Positions 40,151-45,041 of a stretch of 45,041 nt of DNA are shown here, piece by piece (the stretch's first letter is position 1; each line of letters starts with the position of its first letter). Origin of the DNA: an uncultured Prevotellaceae bacterium (GTDB lineage: Bacteria > Bacteroidota > Bacteroidia > Bacteroidales > Muribaculaceae). A program made the position numbers and the translations under genes. The DNA lies in contig CAMZFV010000027.1 of NCBI GenBank assembly GCA_947306175.1, forward strand, positions 1 through 45,041, given 5' to 3'. The notes under the pieces were generated by a model, which worked only from the letters and a program-made list of their open reading frames with translations, had not been told where the DNA came from and searched no databases.

Positions 40151-41350
40151 ATGAGCAGACTTTTTTCTTTGGCTTTGTTCCTGATTGTGCTGTCCTTGCA
40201 GGGATGGGCGGCAGGACGTGACACTTACACGGTGATTGTGTCGCTCGACGGCTTGCGTTGGGATTATCTGGACACCTATGATGTGCCGTTCCTTAACCAG
40301 CTAGCCCGTGAAGGCGTCAAGGCGGTGATGCAGCCGTCATTTCCCAGCAAGACGTTCCCCAACCACTACACGCTGGCGACGGGTCTCGTGCCCGACCATC
40401 ACGGCATTATCGCCAATACCTTCTGGGACCGTGAACGTGGTGTGGAGTTCTCGCTGAGCAACAATAAGACGCGCTCCGATGGAAGTTACTATGGCGGCGA
40501 CCCCGTGTGGCTGACTGCCAAGCACCAGGGCGTAAAGACGGCGACTGTCTTCTGGGTGGGCAGCGATGTGGCCGTTCAGGGCGAGCATCCCAACTACTGG
40601 CGAGACTATCAGACCGAACAGATTGATTTCCCTGGCCGCGTGGATGAGGTGATTCGCTTGCTGAAACTCCCCGAAAAGGACCGTCCCCACCTGGTGATGG
40701 CTTACTTTGAGGAACCTGACCGCAGTGGTCACGATTACGGCCCCATGCATCGCCTGACACGTCGTGCGCTGGAAGATCTCGACCTGTTGCTGAGCCAGAT
40801 GTGGGCGCGCATCCAGTTGCTGCCTATCGCCGACAAGGTCAACTTCATCATCACTGGTGACCACGGCATGACCAGCGTTGACCCCAAACGCTTTGTCGAT
40901 ATCGATGACGTGCTGCCCAAGCACTGGTATGCCCGTTTCTGCAACGACTATCCCACGCTCATCTATGCCAAGGAGCCACAATACATCGATTCCATCTACA
41001 ACGCGTTGCAGGGCGTTGACCACATCCGCGCATGGAAACGCGGGCAGTTGCCTGCCTTCTTGAACTATGGCACCAACAAGAATATGGGCGATGTCGTTGT
41101 GCTGCCCGATGTGGGATGGCTCTTTGACGACAAGCCCTCCCAAAAACAGCGCGGCAGCCACGGCTTTGACCATCTGGCAGCCGACATGCAGGTGGGATTC
41201 CGCGCCATCGGCCCCGACTTCAAAGTGGGCTACGAAAAGAAAGATCGCTTCCGCAATGTCTGCATCTATCCGCTGCTGTGCTATCTGCTGGGCGTGAGCC
41301 CGTCACCCAATGACGGTGACCTCGAAGAGGTGCGCGACCTGCTCCGATAA
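40151..41350 (+). CDS. secreted nucleotide pyrophosphatase/phosphodiesterase (NPP) family protein
   Basis: 399 residues. Signal peptide about 1-20 (MSRLFSLALFLIVLSLQGWA). The alkaline-phosphatase-superfamily domain starts with VIVSLDGLRWDYL (metal Asp). PSFPSKTFPNHYTLATGLVP contains the NPP nucleophile Thr in KTFPNH. DRSGHDYGP, ITGDHGM and RGSHGFDH supply the remaining metal ligands. NPP enzymes split phosphodiester or pyrophosphate bonds of nucleotides or lipids in the periplasm or outside; the substrate is not known. The MnmA-side sulfatase-fold protein at 4174 belongs to the same superfamily but another branch. REP-like repeats lie directly upstream. Confidence 0.88.
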   Translation: MSRLFSLALFLIVLSLQGWAAGRDTYTVIVSLDGLRWDYLDTYDVPFLNQLAREGVKAVMQPSFPSKTFPNHYTLATGLVPDHHGIIANTFWDRERGVEFSLSNNKTRSDGSYYGGDPVWLTAKHQGVKTATVFWVGSDVAVQGEHPNYWRDYQTEQIDFPGRVDEVIRLLKLPEKDRPHLVMAYFEEPDRSGHDYGPMHRLTRRALEDLDLLLSQMWARIQLLPIADKVNFIITGDHGMTSVDPKRFVDIDDVLPKHWYARFCNDYPTLIYAKEPQYIDSIYNALQGVDHIRAWKRGQLPAFLNYGTNKNMGDVVVLPDVGWLFDDKPSQKQRGSHGFDHLAADMQVGFRAIGPDFKVGYEKKDRFRNVCIYPLLCYLLGVSPSPNDGDLEEVRDLLR

Positions 41351-41390
41351 CCTGTTATCGCAATAAAAACCGTATTGAGGATGCCTATGG

Positions 41391-42539
41391 CTACTTGATG
41401 CGGTATTTTTTTGGAATATATTTCTTCACGTTGCCCTTGTCGAGGAGAAACGCCAGCAACTCCTCGGTGTGCTCTCCTCCAAATGGGCCATTGGCATACT
41501 GGTACAGGATGGTACCGGGTGTGCTGACGTTATACTCGATGCAAACCGGGTTGTTGTCCTTGTCAGGTGTGATGTCCCAGCCAACGATGTCAAAGGGATG
41601 AAGCCTTTCATGCCCTTTCTTGGCCATGTCGATGATGGCGTCGAAATTGGGTGATTTTCTCTCGTGAAGATCGACGCTGATGTCAGTCAGCCCTCGGAAG
41701 GAACCGTATTGTTCCTTGACCGTGCCGTCCTTTTCCACACCCACCACATTGACAATCTCTTCACCGTCAATATAGCACACATCGGTGAAATATCCCTCAA
41801 GTCCAAATCGGATGCTCGTGGAGAGGACTTTGATTTCGCCCTGGTGTCTCCAGGTGATGACCCTGAAGATGTTGACCGACGAATGGCAGAATTGGCTCAA
41901 GAAGTCACTCTGGTATAAGCGTTCTTGAACGATGTAATTGCCGTCGATGTGCTCGGCAAGTGTCTTCTTGATGTCATCGGGGGAGGTGGCCTTGAGCAGT
42001 TTCACCCCTTGGCCGGCATAGGACCCTCGAGTGACCTTGAGCACATATTCTTTTTCCTCGCCCAGATCATTGAAAATCTTCTCGCTCAGAGCAGATAACC
42101 TGTCTTGTGAACAGTGTTTCCAGTCTCCGTCGTAGATGGCATTGTGGTAGATGTGCGCCAGGGTCTTAGGGAACCTGATGTCGGGCAGGAAGAAGTCATA
42201 GAGGTTTTTGTCATCCCATCCCGGGATTGAGCGTTCGTCATTGTAGTGCCTGAACAGGGCAAACCGAGCGATGGGGTCGGGGATGAATCTCGGGTCATGG
42301 ATGCCCGTTACGCCATAGTACATCTGGAACCATTTGTAGTCCTTGAACCTGATGCCGTATGTCCGCCAGAACTCGTCAATCGCCTTTTTGTCGTCGGCCG
42401 TAAGCTCTGGCTGCGGGAAACGTTTCAGAAATGAGGCCGCTAATCGTTCCGACCCGTTCAAGACGACCCAATCTGAAATGACTGACGGTAAACGCAAAAT
42501 GCCGTTATAGATGCCTTTGACTTGTCCTCTGATGCTCAT
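41391..42539 (-). CDS. sugar-transfer associated ATP-grasp family protein
   Basis: 382 residues from ATG 42539; the longer frame up to 42593 crosses the -7 box at 42571-42578 and is rejected. ATP-grasp fold features: EYVLKVTRGSYAGQGVKLLK (glycine-rich nucleotide loop), YIVQERLYQSDFLSQF (Q-E at the adenine site), VNIFRVITW, and FDIVGWDITPDKDNNPVCIE followed by YNVSTPG with the metal-binding Glu/Asn. Such proteins usually sit in capsule or O-antigen clusters and are thought to ligate or transfer groups on sugars. Here no glycosyltransferase is near, so it is an orphan, and the substrate is unknown. It faces the NPP gene tail to tail, with a 40-bp gap. Confidence 0.75.
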   Translation of the reverse strand: MSIRGQVKGIYNGILRLPSVISDWVVLNGSERLAASFLKRFPQPELTADDKKAIDEFWRTYGIRFKDYKWFQMYYGVTGIHDPRFIPDPIARFALFRHYNDERSIPGWDDKNLYDFFLPDIRFPKTLAHIYHNAIYDGDWKHCSQDRLSALSEKIFNDLGEEKEYVLKVTRGSYAGQGVKLLKATSPDDIKKTLAEHIDGNYIVQERLYQSDFLSQFCHSSVNIFRVITWRHQGEIKVLSTSIRFGLEGYFTDVCYIDGEEIVNVVGVEKDGTVKEQYGSFRGLTDISVDLHERKSPNFDAIIDMAKKGHERLHPFDIVGWDITPDKDNNPVCIEYNVSTPGTILYQYANGPFGGEHTEELLAFLLDKGNVKKYIPKKYRIK

Positions 42540-42570
42540 AGTAAAAGGATGAGTGGTGAAAGAAACATTG

Positions 42571-42578
42571 CAAATGTA
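42571..42578 (-). promoter_or_regulatory. -7 box of the ATP-grasp gene
   Basis: TACATTTG on the - strand (42578 to 42571). RNA would begin near 42564, giving a 25-nt leader before ATG 42539. Confidence 0.55.
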
Positions 42579-42681
42579 GCATAAAAAAATCACATAGCTA
42601 ACTCCAGCAAGGTTTTTTTGAGCAGTTTACTAATGTTTCTTAATGCTTCTAAAGAAAAAGTGATTTCTTTATCTTAGGGGT

Positions 42682-42711
42682 ATAGAATTCCGATAATTCT
42701 ATGTACCTTTG
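42682..42711 (+). promoter_or_regulatory. glyS promoter with an adjacent perfect palindrome
   Basis: TACCTTTG at 42704-42711 is the -7 box. Directly upstream, ATAGAATT (42682-42689) and AATTCTAT (42695-42702) are perfect inverted arms around CCGAT, filling the space between -33 and -7. No clear -33 box. A repressor operator is possible. Confidence 0.5.
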
Positions 42712-42760
42712 CGGCTTGAAAAGAAAAATATCAAACAAATATCAAACGAAATAACGAAAA

Positions 42761-44305
42761 ATGGCAAAACAGGAAGACGTTTTCAAGAAAATCGTGTCGC
42801 ATGCCAAGGAGTATGGCTTTGTGTTCCCTTCGAGTGAAATCTATGATGGCTTGGGCGCGGTTTATGACTATGCACAGAACGGCGTAGAGCTGAAAAACAA
42901 TATCAAGCGTTACTGGTGGGAAGCGATGACCCTGCTGCACGAGAACATCGTGGGCATCGACAGTGCCATCTTTATGCACCCCACCATTTGGAAGGCCTCG
43001 GGCCACGTTGACGCGTTCAACGACCCCTTGATCGACAACCGCGACAGCAAGAAGCGCTACCGCGCCGACGTGCTCATCGAGGATGAGATCGCCAAGATCG
43101 AGGAGAAGATGAACAAGGAGTGTGAGAAGGCCGCTAAGCGCTTTGGCGACAAGTTTGACGAGGCGATGTTTCGCCAGACCAACCCCCGCGTGCTGGAGAA
43201 CCAGAAGAAGCGTGACGAGTTGCACGCCCGCTATGAGAAGGCGATGAACGACAATGACCTGGCTGAGCTGAAGCAGATCATCGTTGATTATGAAATCGTG
43301 GATCCCGTGAGCGGCACCAAGAACTGGACCGATGTGCGTCAGTTCAACCTCATGTTCAAGACCCAGATGGGCAGCAGTGCCGACGCTACGATGGACGTTT
43401 ATCTGCGTCCCGAAACCGCCCAGGGTATCTTTGTGAACTTCCTGAATGTGCAGAAGACTGGCCGCATGCGCATCCCCTTTGGTATAGCACAGATCGGTAA
43501 GGCCTTCCGCAACGAGATCGTAGCCCGCCAGTTCATCTTCCGCATGCGCGAGTTTGAGCAGATGGAGATGCAATTCTTTGTGCGTCCCGGTGAGGAGTTG
43601 AAGTGGTTTGACTTCTGGCGTGAGACCCGCCTGCGTTGGCACAAGGCCCTCGGCCTGGGTGACGAGAAGTACCGCTTCCACGACCACGAGAAGTTGGCCC
43701 ACTATGCCAACGCCGCCACCGACATCGAGTTCAAGATGCCGTTCGGCTTCAAGGAGGTGGAGGGTATCCACAGCCGCACCGACTTCGACCTGAGCCAGCA
43801 TGCCAAGTTCTCGGGCAAAAAGATCCAGTACTTTGATGCTGAGTTGAACGAGAGCTACACCCCCTACGTTATCGAGACCTCGATCGGCGTGGACCGCATG
43901 TTCCTCTCGGTGATGTGCTCCAGCTACGAGGAGCAGCAGCTTGAGGGCGGCGACACCCGCGTGGTGCTCCACCTGCCCAAGGCTCTGGCCCCCATCAAGT
44001 GCGCCATCCTGCCGCTCGTCAACAAGGACGGTATGCCCGAGAAGGCTCACGAGATCATGAACATGTTGAAGTTTGACTTCGCTTGCCACTACGAGGACAA
44101 GGATACCGTGGGCAAGCGCTACCGTCGCCAGGATGCTATCGGCACTCCCTATTGCATTACTGTCGATGGCCAGACCCTGGAGGACAACACTGTCACCCTG
44201 CGTGACCGTGACACCATGCAGCAGGAGCGCGTCGCTATCGCCGACCTGCCCGCCATCCTCGCTAAGGAATGCAGCTTGAACAATGTGCTGCGTAAACTGA
44301 TGTGA
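42761..44305 (+). CDS. glyS: glycyl-tRNA synthetase (dimeric, alpha2 type)
   Basis: 514 residues. It attaches glycine to tRNA-Gly in the cytoplasm. It is the single-chain type shared with archaea, eukaryotes and Bacteroidota, not the alpha/beta tetramer of E. coli. Class II motifs: motif 1 around LLHENIVGIDSAIFMHPTIW, motif 2 FRNEIVARQFIFRMREFEQM, motif 3 ETSIGVDRMFLSV. A C-terminal anticodon-binding domain starts about residue 410 (KCAILPLVNKDGMPEKAHEI). Typical length is 450-620. A palindrome overlaps its promoter. Confidence 0.95.
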   Translation: MAKQEDVFKKIVSHAKEYGFVFPSSEIYDGLGAVYDYAQNGVELKNNIKRYWWEAMTLLHENIVGIDSAIFMHPTIWKASGHVDAFNDPLIDNRDSKKRYRADVLIEDEIAKIEEKMNKECEKAAKRFGDKFDEAMFRQTNPRVLENQKKRDELHARYEKAMNDNDLAELKQIIVDYEIVDPVSGTKNWTDVRQFNLMFKTQMGSSADATMDVYLRPETAQGIFVNFLNVQKTGRMRIPFGIAQIGKAFRNEIVARQFIFRMREFEQMEMQFFVRPGEELKWFDFWRETRLRWHKALGLGDEKYRFHDHEKLAHYANAATDIEFKMPFGFKEVEGIHSRTDFDLSQHAKFSGKKIQYFDAELNESYTPYVIETSIGVDRMFLSVMCSSYEEQQLEGGDTRVVLHLPKALAPIKCAILPLVNKDGMPEKAHEIMNMLKFDFACHYEDKDTVGKRYRRQDAIGTPYCITVDGQTLEDNTVTLRDRDTMQQERVAIADLPAILAKECSLNNVLRKLM

Positions 44306-44374
44306 GTTAGGCGAGCGTAGCTAGCAGTTTAATGTTTAGGCGATAGTAATATCGTACTGAAAACTGACAACTGT

Positions 44375-44396
44375 GAGACGCAAGATTTTGCGTCTC
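44375..44396. repeat. palindromic repeat GAGACGCAA-GATT-TTGCGTCTC
   Basis: Complete copy identical to that at 29410-29431, again followed by TACA. It stands between two ACTGAAAACTG-type short repeats (44357-44367 and 44402-44412). Confidence 0.85.
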
Positions 44397-44423
44397 TACA
44401 AGAAAACTGAAAACAAGAAGAAT

Positions 44424-44957
44424 ATGAAGAAGTTTTTATATATGGTTATTATGGCCGTCGTGGCCATCACGATGCTGGATTCATGCCTGGGTGATTCGAT
44501 AGAGGACGAATACAAGGACTGGCGTGTGGCCAACGACGCATGGTATCAGCAACAGGCCTCGTCGGGTCAATATACCAAGTTCACAGCTTCTTGGGATCCT
44601 TCGGCCACCACGCTCATCCGTTGGCACAATGACACCATGCTCACCAAGGACAACCTCAAGCCCCTGATCACCTCGACCGTCGATGTGAAGTATCACTTGA
44701 GCCTGTATGACGGAACAAGGGTTGACTCGTCCTACACGTCGAGTTCGACCGACAGCATCTACCGCTCGATGATCAATCAGAATGTGGAAGGTTGGATGAT
44801 CGCCTTGACCCATATGCACGTGGGCGACAGTTGCACGGTCATCATTCCTTATCAGCAGGGCTATGGTTCCAGCAAAATGTCGGATGTTCTGGTGCCCTAC
44901 AGCAACCTTGTGTTTAACATGAAGCTCGTGGACATCTACAAGTACAAGTCCAACTAA
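44424..44957 (+). CDS. FKBP-type peptidyl-prolyl isomerase-like lipoprotein
   Basis: 177 residues from ATG 44424; the in-frame GTG at 44373 lies in the palindromic repeat and is rejected. Lipoprotein signal MKKFLYMVIMAVVAITMLDS with Cys21. The C-terminal half carries FKBP features: YDGTRVDSSYTSS, VEGWMIALTHMHVGDSCTVI, IPYQQGYGSS, VPYSNLVFNMKLVDIYK. FKBP domains catalyse prolyl cis-trans isomerisation and aid folding in the envelope. Bacteroidota often have several such lipoproteins. Some active-site aromatics differ from the canonical set, so activity is not certain. Confidence 0.85.
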   Translation: MKKFLYMVIMAVVAITMLDSCLGDSIEDEYKDWRVANDAWYQQQASSGQYTKFTASWDPSATTLIRWHNDTMLTKDNLKPLITSTVDVKYHLSLYDGTRVDSSYTSSSTDSIYRSMINQNVEGWMIALTHMHVGDSCTVIIPYQQGYGSSKMSDVLVPYSNLVFNMKLVDIYKYKSN

Positions 44958-44992
44958 CGCGGTCTTGTTATTAATCATAAATAATCTATTGG

Positions 44993-45041
44993 TGTCCGCT
45001 AAAAGTTTTTTGAGCGGCTGAAAAATTAGGCTGAATCCCGT
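44993..45041. other. possible insertion-sequence end or terminator at the right edge
   Basis: GTGTCCGCTAAAAG begins at about 44992, and CCGCT...AGCGG forms a small hairpin around AAAAGTTTTTTG. The sequence continues AATTAGGCTGAATCCCGT off the window. It has the look of a transposon terminus, but without the element itself this is weak. Confidence 0.25.

Overview
The window looks like a chromosomal segment of a gut-type Bacteroidales, of the Muribaculaceae/Prevotellaceae kind; I cannot resolve the family. The evidence is repeated promoters with the Bacteroidota -7 box TAnnTTTG, start codons without Shine-Dalgarno sequences, a lipoprotein TamL in place of proteobacterial TamA, a DUF5106 protein, BspA-type leucine-rich repeat proteins, DUF5689/BACON-type OB-fold surface proteins, an Oar-like TonB-dependent receptor and several secreted proteins with dockerin-like tails.

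Layout. 1-1025: a truncated pseudouridine synthase with a long RQGGYQQ-repeat N-terminus (- strand) and tRNA-Val(UAC). 1026-1609: no gene, but a possible promoter-terminator unit for a small RNA. 1610-13744 (+ strand): housekeeping and envelope genes, namely a DUF5106 protein, DoxX, MnmA, a phosphoethanolamine-transferase-like sulfatase-fold enzyme, bifunctional nuclease, nucleoside permease, RsmE, KdsA, a TPR protein and TamL. 13759-20539 (- strand): an AspT/YidE-type transporter, a HAD phosphatase and two BspA-type LRR proteins. 20807-24592 (+): a membrane-bound regulator (periplasmic kelch-like propeller, one TM helix, cytoplasmic AraC HTH), then a three-site operator-like element and two small secreted proteins. 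25021-28599: a 1192-residue multimodular GH13 amylase with a dockerin-like tail; then ruvC. 29617-39233: a surface-protein locus with two OB-fold/dockerin-type secreted proteins, an Oar-like TonB receptor and a BACON/OB-fold lipoprotein. The first gene and the receptor gene each have a long leader with a related structure ending in an intrinsic-terminator-like hairpin. 39356-40112: a Y1 (IS200-like) transposase gene nested in REP-like palindromes. 40151-44957: an NPP-type phosphodiesterase, an orphan ATP-grasp enzyme (- strand), GlyRS and an FKBP-type lipoprotein.

The most interesting unexplained signals are: (1) the two matching structured leaders at 29664-29799 and 34113-34248, whose terminator stems show compensatory changes; (2) a 17-nt site present as two direct copies exactly 21 bp apart plus one inverted copy, between the hybrid AraC regulator and a promoter with no recognisable -33 box; (3) heptad GNNTTAG arrays at gene borders, always in the same chromosomal orientation, which place stop codons in all six frames; (4) near-perfect long palindromes over the stop codons of two adjacent genes; (5) a promoter enclosed by a 23-bp inverted repeat. 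All assignments come from reading the sequence; no database search was possible.
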